From a virus, in IMG/VR virus record IMGVR_UViG_3300031553_000219, positions 1 to 29,375 of that record: 29,375 bases of DNA. One strand, 5' to 3'. The position numbers and the translations under genes were made by a program. This document shows positions 5,855 through 11,920 of this stretch, one piece after another. A model generated the notes under the pieces. The model saw nothing but the letters and a program-made list of their open reading frames with translations. It did no database searches and had not been told where the DNA came from. Positions within the stretch are counted from its first letter, which is position 1; each line of letters begins with the position of its first letter.

Positions 5855-6000
5855 AGTGCCACGGGTTTACCCGTGGGTGTCTACTAGCTGAAGGTTATTT
5901 AGTCCGGCCAGTGCCAGAGGACCTAGTCTCGATGGACTTATACACTCATGTTTTACCCCTGCTACTCAAGACGCTTAACGCCTCTTTCGTGACCGGCACT
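5855..6000 (-). ncRNA. Candidate structured RNA, possibly omega-RNA/IS605-end-like
   Basis: A roughly 145-nt non-coding stretch on the operon's sense strand with several stems. A perfect 7-bp hairpin CCACGGGTTTACCCGTGG lies at 5859-5876. AGTGCC (5910-5915) pairs with GGCACT (5995-6000), and AGTCC (5901-5905) pairs with GGACT (5934-5938); these two cross, giving a pseudoknot. Smaller hairpins lie at 5917-5930 and 5968-5986. A final hairpin preceded by a pseudoknotted body is the pattern of the 3' end of IS200/IS605 elements and the TnpB guide (omega) RNA. No tnpB gene is present. It could equally be an unknown riboregulator of the repeat-protein gene. Confidence 0.4.
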
Positions 6001-6033
6001 ATTCACTTATTCCTTTCAGATTGAACCTTATTA

Positions 6034-6065
6034 GTAGGGAAGTGCATTATTTATTGTTAACCTCA
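6034..6065. repeat. 32-bp direct repeat, copy 1
   Basis: Identical to 6872-6903. It covers the 3' end of the 47-aa gene and its downstream flank. Confidence 0.95.
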
Positions 6066-6190
6066 CGCTCAAGCATTTCTGCCAAGGCAGTTGTTACGCC
6101 GTATTCTCTAATCATCGCTTCTGCGTTTAAGCCCAGTTTTTTGGCGGCTTCTTCAATGCGTTTCCTTGTTTCCTGTATCGAGTAAGTCAT
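6047..6190 (-). CDS. Hypothetical 47-aa protein
   Basis: AAAGGAG lies 8 bases before the ATG at 6190. Helical product (SIQETRKRIEEAAKKLGLNAEAMIREYGV...LAEMLEREVNNK). No known motif, although the length and pattern suit a small DNA-binding or antitoxin-like protein. Its last codons and the bases beyond (6034-6065) are duplicated at 6872-6903. Confidence 0.65.
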   Translation of the reverse strand: MTYSIQETRKRIEEAAKKLGLNAEAMIREYGVTTALAEMLEREVNNK

Positions 6191-6272
6191 ATTTTACGCT
6201 CCTTTGCCTGCGACTTTGGTTGCTCCGCTGATGTGCAGGACTTATTTACATAATTATTGCACTTGCCTCTTA

Positions 6273-6464
6273 TTAGGGCATCCGCCCCTCGCCTGTCCCG
6301 ACTGTTGAAATAGACGGGGCTTGCGATTTCAACCCTCGTAATTCTTCAAGGGCTTTAATGGTCTGCTCCGTTAGCACTTGGGCGGAGGGACTCATCTGAT
6401 AATGATATTGGTCAAGGTCGTCTTGGTGAAATTTGATTATTTTCTCGATGTCCTTATCTTCCAT
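6273..6464 (-). CDS. Hypothetical 63-aa protein
   Basis: Start placed at ATG 6464 (MEDKDIEKIIKFHQ) behind GGGAGAGG; an upstream ATG at 6479 is also possible. Acidic N-terminal helices, then a Ser/Gly-rich tail. No recognised domain. Confidence 0.6.
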   Translation of the reverse strand: MEDKDIEKIIKFHQDDLDQYHYQMSPSAQVLTEQTIKALEELRGLKSQAPSISTVGTGEGRMP

Positions 6465-6485
6465 AATTACCTCTCCCATATTTGC

Positions 6486-6728
6486 TTAATATACATCGGC
6501 CTTCATGTCTGCGATTTGACCATACTCGAAACCGTCTTGAGCATCGAGAGAGTCCATATTGTTTATGTAATCTTGGCAATCATCACAGAAATAAGCGATC
6601 ATTATCTCCCCGCCATCTATAGAGACATTACGCTCCAATTTACTGCCAACTGGATATTCCTTCCGACAACCCCAACAATTATGAGGTTTCCGAGTTATCA
6701 CCTTTTTGCTTACGATTAATTCAACCAT
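6486..6728 (-). CDS. Zinc-ribbon protein, 80 aa
   Basis: ATG 6728 is preceded by AGGGAG; the upstream GTG at 6740 has no site. The motif RKPHNCWGC with a second pair CDDC about 35 residues later is a frequent phage zinc ribbon in which the metal site holds two beta hairpins. Likely a small DNA- or protein-binding factor. The first part of the gene (6632-6728) is duplicated at 6905-7001. Confidence 0.75.
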   Translation of the reverse strand: MVELIVSKKVITRKPHNCWGCRKEYPVGSKLERNVSIDGGEIMIAYFCDDCQDYINNMDSLDAQDGFEYGQIADMKADVY

Positions 6729-6758
6729 TATCTCCCTCACTGCTTGATGTTAATTAGC
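6632..6758. repeat. 127-bp direct repeat, copy 1
   Basis: Identical to 6905-7031. It spans the start of the zinc-ribbon gene, its ribosome site and the end of the ORF upstream. Confidence 0.95.
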
Positions 6759-6862
6759 CGGCTCGCAGCGCTGGCAGTGTCTAGTCCTTCGATGCCTCGC
6801 GTCTCGCCCCCTGCGATGGTTTTTGAACTACCGACACCGGCTATACGACTTTCTAATATCAT
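6737..6862 (-). CDS. Doubtful 41-aa ORF between repeat copies
   Basis: ATG at 6862 has GGAGG only one base away, too close for good initiation. The peptide (MILESRIAGVGSSKTIAGG...) ends in the duplicated LINIKQ segment. It may be the scar of an older gene broken by the local rearrangement. Confidence 0.25.
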   Translation of the reverse strand: MILESRIAGVGSSKTIAGGETRGIEGLDTASAASRLINIKQ

Positions 6863-6871
6863 CCCTCCAAT

Positions 6872-6903
6872 GTAGGGAAGTGCATTATTTATTGTTAACC
6901 TCA
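6872..6903. repeat. 32-bp direct repeat, copy 2
   Basis: Copy of 6034-6065, joined one base away from the 127-bp copy at 6905-7031. Confidence 0.95.
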
Positions 6904-7001
6904 AGCTCCAATTTACTGCCAACTGGATATTCCTTCCGACAACCCCAACAATTATGAGGTTTCCGAGTTATCACCTTTTTGCTTACGATTAATTCAACCA
7001 T
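6885..7001 (-). pseudogene. Chimeric fragment: zinc-ribbon gene start fused to the 47-aa gene end
   Basis: A 38-aa reading frame that begins exactly as the zinc-ribbon protein (MVELIVSKK...NCWGCRKEYPVGSKLE) and finishes with LEVNNK, the end of the 47-aa protein. It has the first CxxC only, so it cannot form the full zinc site. It arose by joining pieces of two nearby genes; the ribosome site is intact, so it may still be translated. Confidence 0.75.
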
Positions 7002-7031
7002 TATCTCCCTCACTGCTTGATGTTAATTAGC
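6905..7031. repeat. 127-bp direct repeat, copy 2
   Basis: Exact copy of 6632-6758. Together with the 32-bp copy it forms the chimeric module. Confidence 0.95.
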
Positions 7032-7081
7032 TTCCTCGTATGTAATTTCCTTACCCAAAGACACGGCATGATTAAGCTCAT
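7010..7081 (-). CDS. Possible 23-aa peptide ORF
   Basis: AAAGGAG is five bases before an ATG that overlaps the stop of the 111-aa gene (ATGA). The peptide MSLIMPCLWVRKLH... ends in LINIKQ, shared with the ORF at 6737. The strong site suggests a gene start whose body was lost in the rearrangement. Confidence 0.35.
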   Translation of the reverse strand: MSLIMPCLWVRKLHTRKLINIKQ

Positions 7082-7413
7082 TTCGACTCCTTTATGATAT
7101 TCCTTTTCCGTTTGTAATAATTTCTCTGTTTCAAACTGATAATCGTTCTGCACTTTAAGCATCTTTTAAATAAAATATCATCGAGCGGACCGCCGCATTC
7201 GTAGCATAAGCACTCGCGCAGTCTACGCTTCCTTAACTTCCGCTGGTATCCAGCCTTCTTGGACTGCGGCACAAGCCTTTTGCTCTCTTTCATTTTTTCG
7301 AGGCATCTCTTGCAATGCAGCCAGTTTTCACCATCTCGCTCACCACCGCACCGGGGGCAATACCCCTTGCGCCGCAAGCCGTTATACCTTTTCATGTACG
7401 CTGATAATGTCAT
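7078..7413 (-). CDS. Double zinc-ribbon basic protein, 111 aa
   Basis: Two Cys4 ribbons: CPRCGG...CKRC (residues about 19-37) and CYECGG...CLKC (about 70-88), linked by a very basic segment (KKAGYQRKLRKRRLREC) and ended by a Lys/Arg-rich tail. This is a nucleic-acid-binding layout. Likely an early phage regulator or a small nucleoid-type protein; no named family is recognised. It follows the 262-aa gene by 3 bp. Confidence 0.7.
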   Translation of the reverse strand: MTLSAYMKRYNGLRRKGYCPRCGGERDGENWLHCKRCLEKMKESKRLVPQSKKAGYQRKLRKRRLRECLCYECGGPLDDILFKRCLKCRTIISLKQRNYYKRKRNIIKESK

Positions 7414-7416
7414 TGA

Positions 7417-8205
7417 TTACTTCTTCCCCGCCAGATTCCCGTAAACCTCGAGCCATTTTTCCTTAACCGAGGCCCCCCAATTGTTATTGAATTCCGGAAA
7501 GTCCGGGAGCCCGTCGTAGAACTCCAAGGTGTAAGACCTGATATAGACCGGTTGAAGGCCGTCATCATCGACGACCGCTTCTGCGGCTTCCGGTTTACCC
7601 TTATTATCTTCCACTTGCGCGGCGATGGACCCGGGGCTTACCGGCGCGGGGGTTCGCTCGTTTTCCGGGGCGGGTTGGTTAATGCTTTGATTAATTTCGG
7701 GTTCGGTTTTGACGGGGGCAGAATCCCGAGCGATTACATTAACCGGCGGCAGACCATGCTTCTTCCTGAAGCGTTCCCATTTGTTATAAGACATATCCCA
7801 GCGCTCCCGGGTGGCCCTGTCCCCCTTGCTCGGTCCCAGCTCCGCGACGAGCCGGTGGTAATCTTCGATGATGGCCGGGGTATTGACCTCGTAGTAGTGG
7901 TTGATAGCCATCAAGCCGCATTTCTTCCCATTTACTATCATGGGCGGCTTGGGCGGTACCGGCGGCAGGCCGGTCGATATTCTTTCGTCTATCTTCGCTT
8001 TCGTCTCCGGGTGTAATTCATCATAATTAATCCTGGCTGCCATTTCTTTCTCCTTTTTCCTTAGATATTCCGGCATCTGCTCTTTTGAGACTGTATAGCC
8101 GCACTGGATGCACCCCCAGTATGCCCCCCCGTATGCTTCGTCTTGCTGGAGTTCCATATCCCCGGTGCGGCAATGCGGGCAGGACTTGAAAAGTATACGG
8201 TTCAT
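7417..8205 (-). CDS. Zinc-ribbon / HTH-like protein with linker, 262 aa
   Basis: N-terminal zinc ribbon CPHC...CIQC (residues 9-36), then a helical segment and a middle region (DERISTGLPPVPPKP...ATRERWDMSYNKWERFRKKHGLPPVNVI) that reads like a homeodomain-type DNA-binding unit. Residues about 165-225 are Pro/Glu/Ala-rich and probably flexible; the C-terminus is hydrophobic and aromatic (YSLEFYDGLPDF-like). The start overlaps the previous stop as ATGA. A DNA-binding regulator of phage transcription is the simplest reading, by inference from layout alone. Confidence 0.6.
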   Translation of the reverse strand: MNRILFKSCPHCRTGDMELQQDEAYGGAYWGCIQCGYTVSKEQMPEYLRKKEKEMAARINYDELHPETKAKIDERISTGLPPVPPKPPMIVNGKKCGLMAINHYYEVNTPAIIEDYHRLVAELGPSKGDRATRERWDMSYNKWERFRKKHGLPPVNVIARDSAPVKTEPEINQSINQPAPENERTPAPVSPGSIAAQVEDNKGKPEAAEAVVDDDGLQPVYIRSYTLEFYDGLPDFPEFNNNWGASVKEKWLEVYGNLAGKK

Positions 8206-8399
8206 ATCTGTATCGCCTCCAGACTTTTTTCAAAGAACCAGATGTGGTGGTAGTGGTGTTCCGGGAAGCCCTCGTGCCTGACTTTAACGAGATAACGGCG
8301 TGTGTATGTCGCGCTTTGATAGATGACGCCCTCTTGCCTTTTATATTCCCCATTCGTAATGCGGACCGGCTGCCCGACGGCGAACTTCGGCTTTTCCAT
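8202..8399 (-). CDS. SH3/KOW-like small protein, 65 aa
   Basis: Beta-rich protein with KFAVGQPVRITNGEYKRQEGVIYQ then YLVKVRHEG: the pattern of a KOW or SH3-like barrel in which a surface is kept clear of charge breaks. Such folds bind nucleic acid or protein. Coupled to the 262-aa gene by a 4-bp overlap. Confidence 0.6.
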   Translation of the reverse strand: MEKPKFAVGQPVRITNGEYKRQEGVIYQSATYTRRYLVKVRHEGFPEHHYHHIWFFEKSLEAIQI

Positions 8400-8474
8400 T
8401 CCTCGATAATCCCCTTATCATGGCCCCCCAGTAGTGCTCAGGCGGCTGAGGGGCCGGGGAAAGAGATTATTTTT

Positions 8475-8669
8475 TCAGTCTGCTTCCTCCTTTGCGTTTA
8501 TGATCATTTCGGTCTCTTCAGTTGTAAGGTGAATCACATAACCTGTCGACAAGAGGATTGTTCTATATTCATCTCTAAAAGCATTGGATCTGTATTTTTG
8601 GACTTTGACTATTTCCCCTTTAAGTTTCACCAATGGTGGGCTATCTAACCGTTCATCATAAATAATCAT
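8475..8669 (-). CDS. Hypothetical 64-aa protein
   Basis: Starts at ATG 8669 with AGGAGGA upstream. Beta-strand rich (GEIVKVQKYR, RTILLSTGYVIHLTTEE) with an acidic helical end. No family recognised. Confidence 0.65.
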   Translation of the reverse strand: MIIYDERLDSPPLVKLKGEIVKVQKYRSNAFRDEYRTILLSTGYVIHLTTEETEMIINAKEEAD

Positions 8670-8675
8670 TCTTCT

Positions 8676-9188
8676 TCATTTCCTCCTGATATTGTTGACC
8701 GCCTGGCACTTGGGGTAGATCCCCATCCAGTGGTGCGCGGTCTTTTCCCCTTCATCGAGGCGGAAGTTCATGTGGTGCTTTTCACCGCAAAATTCGCAGC
8801 GGACGCTCTTGTTGAAATTGGCAGCGAGGGCCTTCTGCTTCCAGTCCTCTGCCGACTCCTCTTTAGCCTCGGCCTTGATTGCCCCTGCGTCCGGCCAGCC
8901 GGATGAACCGTTATCTGTGGGTTTCTCCACGGTCATGGGGACGTTGATATTGTCTTCACCTTCAGGGTCTTTTATGACTTTTTCCAGACTGGCACTTTTT
9001 TCAGTGGCTGCGGCTTCTTCCGCGGCGACGCCGGCTTCCGCTTCGGCTATCTCTTCCTCGGTGGGGAGGTCGGTTTCAAAGCCGGGGGCGTATTCCGGCG
9101 TTACTTCCTTCCCCTCCAGCCTTTCCATGACGGAATTCGTGAGGATGATGTCGGTGAGATTGAGTTTCATTTGTTCAGCGAGTGTCAT
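8676..9188 (-). CDS. Acidic protein with C-terminal Cys/His cluster, 170 aa
   Basis: AGGAGG precedes the ATG. Residues 1-30 are helical; residues about 35-110 are Glu/Ala-rich and probably disordered. The end has CEFCGEKHHMNF...HHWMGIYPKC, a likely zinc site. The disordered acidic middle suggests a scaffold or partner-binding protein. No family recognised. Confidence 0.65.
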   Translation of the reverse strand: MTLAEQMKLNLTDIILTNSVMERLEGKEVTPEYAPGFETDLPTEEEIAEAEAGVAAEEAAATEKSASLEKVIKDPEGEDNINVPMTVEKPTDNGSSGWPDAGAIKAEAKEESAEDWKQKALAANFNKSVRCEFCGEKHHMNFRLDEGEKTAHHWMGIYPKCQAVNNIRRK

Positions 9189-9191
9189 GGT

Positions 9192-9362
9192 CTATTCCTC
9201 CTCTGGCCGATTTGTAATTTCAATGCCGATATAAAATGTGCCTAACCATAATTCGATTTGGAGCCAATAATATTCACCGAACCATTCCTGCCAATCGCAA
9301 AGAGGCCCGATGGATGCACGATTCAATGATAGACCCCAATAATATCGAATATTCCCTTTCAT
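9192..9362 (-). CDS. Hypothetical 56-aa aromatic-rich protein
   Basis: AAAGGAGGG, then ATG at 9362. MKGNIRYYWGLSLNRASI...DWQEWFGEYYWLQIELWLGTFYIGIEI is strikingly Trp/Tyr-rich with two strands that could be membrane-associated or a compact beta sheet. It ends just before the ribosome site of the 170-aa gene. Similar aromatic miniproteins occur in other phages as I recall, with no known function. Confidence 0.7.
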   Translation of the reverse strand: MKGNIRYYWGLSLNRASIGPLCDWQEWFGEYYWLQIELWLGTFYIGIEITNRPEEE

Positions 9363-9436
9363 CTTCCCTCCTTTTTTATCGGGCCCCGGGGGATTCGGGA
9401 CTTTCGGTGTTTGTAGCCCTTAGTTTCAGCACTCAC
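9359..9436 (-). CDS. Doubtful 25-aa basic ORF
   Basis: GTG start with GGGGGTGAG-like upstream; the stop overlaps the next ATG (ATGA). The peptide is Lys/Arg-rich. The junction suits a real operon member, but the start codon and length make it uncertain. Confidence 0.25.
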   Translation of the reverse strand: MSAETKGYKHRKSRIPRGPIKKEGR

Positions 9437-9463
9437 CCCCGGAGCCGGTGCTTGAGAACTCGT

Positions 9464-9580
9464 CTAGAGATGAGCTTTTAACTTCAAGCCCTCAAGCTGC
9501 TTGCTGGCTCGGCGTATATCCAGTCCGTCGAATTTATAGCGGGCATCGCCGTTAATGCCGATGGTTATGAAAACGGACAC
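9464..9580 (-). CDS. Possible 38-aa protein
   Basis: GTG at 9580; peptide VSVFITIGINGDARYKFDGLDIRRASKQLEGLKLKAHL. The protein-like pattern (strand, then amphipathic helix) supports coding, but the ribosome site is weak. TTG is an alternative start two codons earlier. Confidence 0.4.
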   Translation of the reverse strand: MSVFITIGINGDARYKFDGLDIRRASKQLEGLKLKAHL

Positions 9581-9615
9581 CAGCAAGCATTATTCTTTAT
9601 CACCAACAACGGACG

Positions 9616-9918
9616 TTATAAACTTTTGACTCCTGCTTTTGGTTCAGCTGGCGGGGTTTTTAATGGGTAATCCCCCAGGTCCCCGACCCCCACCGGCCTT
9701 TCGTCAAACGCAAAGGCGGCCTGGGGGGAGTAGATATCGGCATTGACCGGCCGGTTCTGCGCTTCGAGCATGAGAATATTTTCCATCTCGGATGGCTCGC
9801 CGTCATACTCGAACCTGACGGCGGTCACCACTTTCGGTTTATCATCCTTGACATTGAAAACCTTCGACTTTATTTCAACGGCTCGGATGTTCTTTAATTC
9901 GGCTCTGATTTCTGACAT
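9616..9918 (-). CDS. Hypothetical 100-aa protein
   Basis: Start placed at the second ATG (9918) since GGAGG is too close to the first. Beta strands KVFNVKDDKPKVVTAVRFEYDGE and a middle with IYSPQAAFAFDE, then a proline-rich tail. Resembles small phage early proteins of unknown role. Confidence 0.65.
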   Translation of the reverse strand: MSEIRAELKNIRAVEIKSKVFNVKDDKPKVVTAVRFEYDGEPSEMENILMLEAQNRPVNADIYSPQAAFAFDERPVGVGDLGDYPLKTPPAEPKAGVKSL

Positions 9919-9928
9919 CATTCCTCCT

Positions 9929-10132
9929 TTATCCCCGGAGCGCCGTGCGGCGGCGCGTGTAAGCTGTTTGAGATTTATACTGTTCGAGAGCCTTTATATA
10001 TTTATCTTGGAGCGCCAGGTATTTCTTTAAAAGTTTCTCGTGGCGTTTAGAAAGATAGTGGTCTATAAACATGAGTATGCCGAGAATAACTAATATACCG
10101 ATATCTATCCATAGCCAATAAATCGTTTCCAT
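9929..10132 (-). CDS. Single-span membrane protein with coiled-coil tail, 67 aa
   Basis: N-terminal membrane helix (WLWIDIGILVILGILMFI) followed by a charged helix (RHEKLLKKYLALQDKYIKALEQYK) with coiled-coil spacing and a basic end. Likely inserted in the inner membrane with the tail in the cytoplasm. Role unknown; superinfection exclusion is one possibility for early phage membrane proteins. Confidence 0.65.
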   Translation of the reverse strand: METIYWLWIDIGILVILGILMFIDHYLSKRHEKLLKKYLALQDKYIKALEQYKSQTAYTRRRTALRG

Positions 10133-10164
10133 GCGCTTCCTTAAAGCCCTGCTTTCCGGGCGAT

Positions 10165-10350
10165 TTATTCAACCTCTTCCCTGATATTCACGCCGCCGGT
10201 TATATGGCCGCATTTCCAGCTCCGGCAGGCCAGTTCATAGGCCTCCCGGCTTTTCCAGCCTTTGTAGCACCATTCGCGATAGGCCTGGCGGATCTCTTTC
10301 TTCACCGCCTCCCTGATGAATCGGCAGCAAAGTTTCTGGAACCAGTTCAT
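10165..10350 (-). CDS. Hypothetical 61-aa Cys/Trp-rich protein
   Basis: ATG overlaps the stop of the 57-aa gene (ATGA). MNWFQKLCCRFIREAVKKEIRQAYREWCYKGW... is a basic amphipathic helix pair with four Cys. Possibly metal-binding or membrane-associated. No family recognised. Confidence 0.6.
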   Translation of the reverse strand: MNWFQKLCCRFIREAVKKEIRQAYREWCYKGWKSREAYELACRSWKCGHITGGVNIREEVE

Positions 10351-10520
10351 TTCGAATCTCTCCTCTGCGGGGAGCTGACCGGAACGTACCCGCCCGGCTC
10401 CCCTTCTTTCTTTACTTCGGCTTCGGCCTTCGCGCAGAGCATGTCGAGGAATTCACCCCAGAGCCTGGCCTGCCGGGGCTTTACATCTGCGCTCGATGGG
10501 ATATTAATGATGGTTTCCAT
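10347..10520 (-). CDS. Hypothetical 57-aa protein
   Basis: METIINIPSSADVKPRQARLWGEFLDMLCAK..., start overlapping the end of the 70-aa gene, stop overlapping the next start (ATGA). The tight overlaps on both sides support a real gene. Helical middle; no known domain. Confidence 0.55.
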   Translation of the reverse strand: METIINIPSSADVKPRQARLWGEFLDMLCAKAEAEVKKEGEPGGYVPVSSPQRRDSK

Positions 10521-10716
10521 TCGTTTCTTCCGAGACGATGCTCTTGAGGATGTTCCGGGAGAGTATCATGCCGCCGGCCCTGGCCTTGATGAAGGGAGCC
10601 CCTTTGGGGTCTTTGGATGCTACCTCGCGGTAGTTCGCTAACTGGGATAAGATACGCTTATCAAAGCGCTTGAAGATTTCTTCGATGGTGGGCGGGGCCT
10701 TCGTTGCTGAGCTCAT
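10504..10716 (-). CDS. Hypothetical 70-aa protein
   Basis: GGAGGT before the ATG at 10716. Helical (TIEEIFKRFDKRILSQLANYREVASKD), then a strand-turn region and a second helix. No recognised family; early operon position. Confidence 0.6.
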   Translation of the reverse strand: MSSATKAPPTIEEIFKRFDKRILSQLANYREVASKDPKGAPFIKARAGGMILSRNILKSIVSEETNGNHH

Positions 10717-10738
10717 CGGTTACCTCCGTTCGTTTGGC

Positions 10739-10825
10739 TTAATCGAACTTCGTGTGGAGTATTTGCGCCCACATGAATCCCATGGGGAACGCCAGGATAA
10801 GAATACAAGCTATCATGCTATCCAT
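10739..10825 (-). CDS. Small membrane peptide, 28 aa
   Basis: The ATG overlaps the end of the Cro-like gene (ATGGATAG), giving translational coupling. One hydrophobic helix (MIACILILAFPMGFMWAQIL). A second miniature membrane protein in this operon. Confidence 0.45.
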   Translation of the reverse strand: MDSMIACILILAFPMGFMWAQILHTKFD

Positions 10826-11069
10826 CCTCTTTCACCTCGGGGTTATTCATGTATTCGTAGACGGCGAGTCTTAATTCCCTGATGCGCGAGAGATGGCGGA
10901 GGAACTTGCCGCCGGGCGGGGCCTTGCCGTTCTTTATCTTCGACCAGGTCGATACGTCCATCGATATGGAACGGGATAACGCGGCGTCCGAAAGCACTTT
11001 ACCTGGAGGCCCGTTCAGTGCCTGGTAATTCTGTATCTCCCTTATGAGCCTGGCTGCTGCTTCTGTCAT
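10818..11069 (-). CDS. Cro-like HTH protein, 83 aa
   Basis: Residues about 26-62 (LSDAALSRSISMDVSTWSKIKNGKAPPGGKFLRHL) form an XRE/Cro-type helix-turn-helix with the typical recognition helix and a following turn. It is the second gene of the leftward early operon and faces the plus-strand repressor across the divergent promoters, the place for a Cro-type antagonist that favours lytic growth. GGTGAGGGA precedes the ATG. Functional role is inferred from position and fold. Confidence 0.7.
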   Translation of the reverse strand: MTEAAARLIREIQNYQALNGPPGKVLSDAALSRSISMDVSTWSKIKNGKAPPGGKFLRHLSRIRELRLAVYEYMNNPEVKEDG

Positions 11070-11073
11070 TCCC

Positions 11074-11343
11074 TCACCCTTTTCCGATTCCCTGGAGTCC
11101 TTTTACTGGTGTTTTATTACTGTTTTTCAGGCTTCGACCTTCTTGTTTTTTTAACTTTATATCAAATTTCATTACCTTTTCGACGATATAGGTGCCTATT
11201 TTATCGGTGATAGCTTTGTAGTCTTTTAATTCAATTAGGCCAGCATCATAGAGGGTGATGGCGCTTTTGATGAGATTCTTCATCACCCTCACCATCTGCC
11301 GCTTATTTTTCAGCTTGATTTCGGCGTATTGTTCTTTAACCAT
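11074..11343 (-). CDS. First early gene, 89-aa hypothetical
   Basis: Basic helical protein (EIKLKNKRQMVRVMKNLIKSAITLYDAGLIELKDYKAITDKIGTYIVEKV). The C-terminal LKNSNKTPVKGLQ is encoded by a 38-bp sequence that also lies intact in the untranslated leader (11370-11407). Lies about 115 nt downstream of the predicted early start point. Perhaps a small DNA-binding or modulator protein; family unknown. Confidence 0.65.
   Translation of the reverse strand: MVKEQYAEIKLKNKRQMVRVMKNLIKSAITLYDAGLIELKDYKAITDKIGTYIVEKVMKFDIKLKKQEGRSLKNSNKTPVKGLQGIGKG
11093..11130. repeat. 38-bp direct repeat, copy 1 (coding)
   Basis: Identical to 11370-11407 and lies inside the 3' end of the 89-aa gene. Confidence 0.95.
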
Positions 11344-11369
11344 CTCTGTCCGTTCCTTTTCCCCTTTAA

Positions 11370-11407
11370 TGGAGTCCTTTTACTGGTGTTTTATTACTGT
11401 TTTTCAG
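11370..11407. repeat. 38-bp direct repeat, copy 2 (early leader)
   Basis: In the leader of the leftward transcript, before the 89-aa gene. It includes the small dyad ACTG-AAAAA-CAGT. Copies are offset by 277 bp. Confidence 0.95.
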
Positions 11408-11454
11408 TGCTGCCTTGGTGGTAATGTTTTGTTATGGATACTAAGATTTATTAC

Positions 11455-11474
11455 TGCTATAAACATTATAAGCA
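11455..11474. promoter_or_regulatory. Candidate operator dyad
   Basis: TGCTATAAACATTATAAGCA is an imperfect palindrome (arms TGCTATAA and TTATAAGCA, one bulged base) that covers the leftward -10 box. A repressor or Cro dimer bound here would block early transcription. Confidence 0.5.
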
Positions 11475-11492
11475 TTAATTGGATTTTGTCAA
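11465..11492 (-). promoter_or_regulatory. Leftward early promoter
   Basis: On the minus strand: TTGACA (11487-11492), 16-bp spacer, TATAAT (11465-11470). Transcription would start near 11458 and run into the early operon. Confidence 0.85.
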
Positions 11493-11514
11493 GGGGTTTA
11501 TAAAGAATTATACA
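11486..11514 (+). promoter_or_regulatory. Rightward repressor promoter
   Basis: TTGTCA (11486-11491), 17-bp spacer, TATACA (11509-11514). Its -35 overlaps the -35 of the leftward promoter, so RNA polymerase cannot occupy both at once. Confidence 0.65.
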
Positions 11515-11558
11515 AATATATTTTAAAGGATTGATTATTCTCAAGGGTGTTATAGAAT

Positions 11559-11918
11559 ATGATAGTGGCTTTTGAAACTATTGATGTCCAGATTAAGCGG
11601 CTACGTGAAGAGAAGGGTTTAACTAAATACAGGCTGGCAAAATTGTCGGGCATAGCTGAAGCTTATATAGGACAATTGGAAAAGGGAATAGTAGCCCACC
11701 CTCGACGCCGCACTTTGGAATTGTTGGCGAAGGGGCTGGGAGTATCGCCTTCTGTCTTTTTTCAGGATATCGAATATCCCGATGAAGATATCAAGGCTTT
11801 CTTGATCCACGACCTGCCGGAGCTGGATGAGGAAGAGAAGGACTGGCTGAGGCGTACCATCCAGATGGTCCGCGAGCGCAAGAATGAGAGGCAGGAATAT
11901 AAAGTGGATGGGAGGTGA
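11559..11918 (+). CDS. XRE-family phage repressor (CI-like)
   Basis: 119 aa. Residues about 8-65 (IDVQIKRLREEKGLTKYRLAKLSGIAEAYIGQLEKG..., ending LAKGLGVSPSVFF) form a full XRE/HTH_3 domain. The C-terminal 50 residues are acidic then basic helices, likely for dimerisation. No Ser/Lys protease domain is present, so it is not a LexA-type self-cleaving repressor. It faces the early operon across the overlapping promoters and leads the lysogeny block with the integrase. AAGGGTG precedes the ATG. Confidence 0.85.
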   Translation: MIVAFETIDVQIKRLREEKGLTKYRLAKLSGIAEAYIGQLEKGIVAHPRRRTLELLAKGLGVSPSVFFQDIEYPDEDIKAFLIHDLPELDEEEKDWLRRTIQMVRERKNERQEYKVDGR

Positions 11919-11920
11919 TA

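Noticed and set aside
8027-8353. 108-codon minus-strand frame
   Set aside because: Runs through the SH3-like gene and the start of the 262-aa gene in another frame; both of those have better starts and protein patterns.
9236-9481. 81-codon plus-strand frame
   Set aside because: Antisense to the 56-aa aromatic protein, which has an excellent ribosome binding site.
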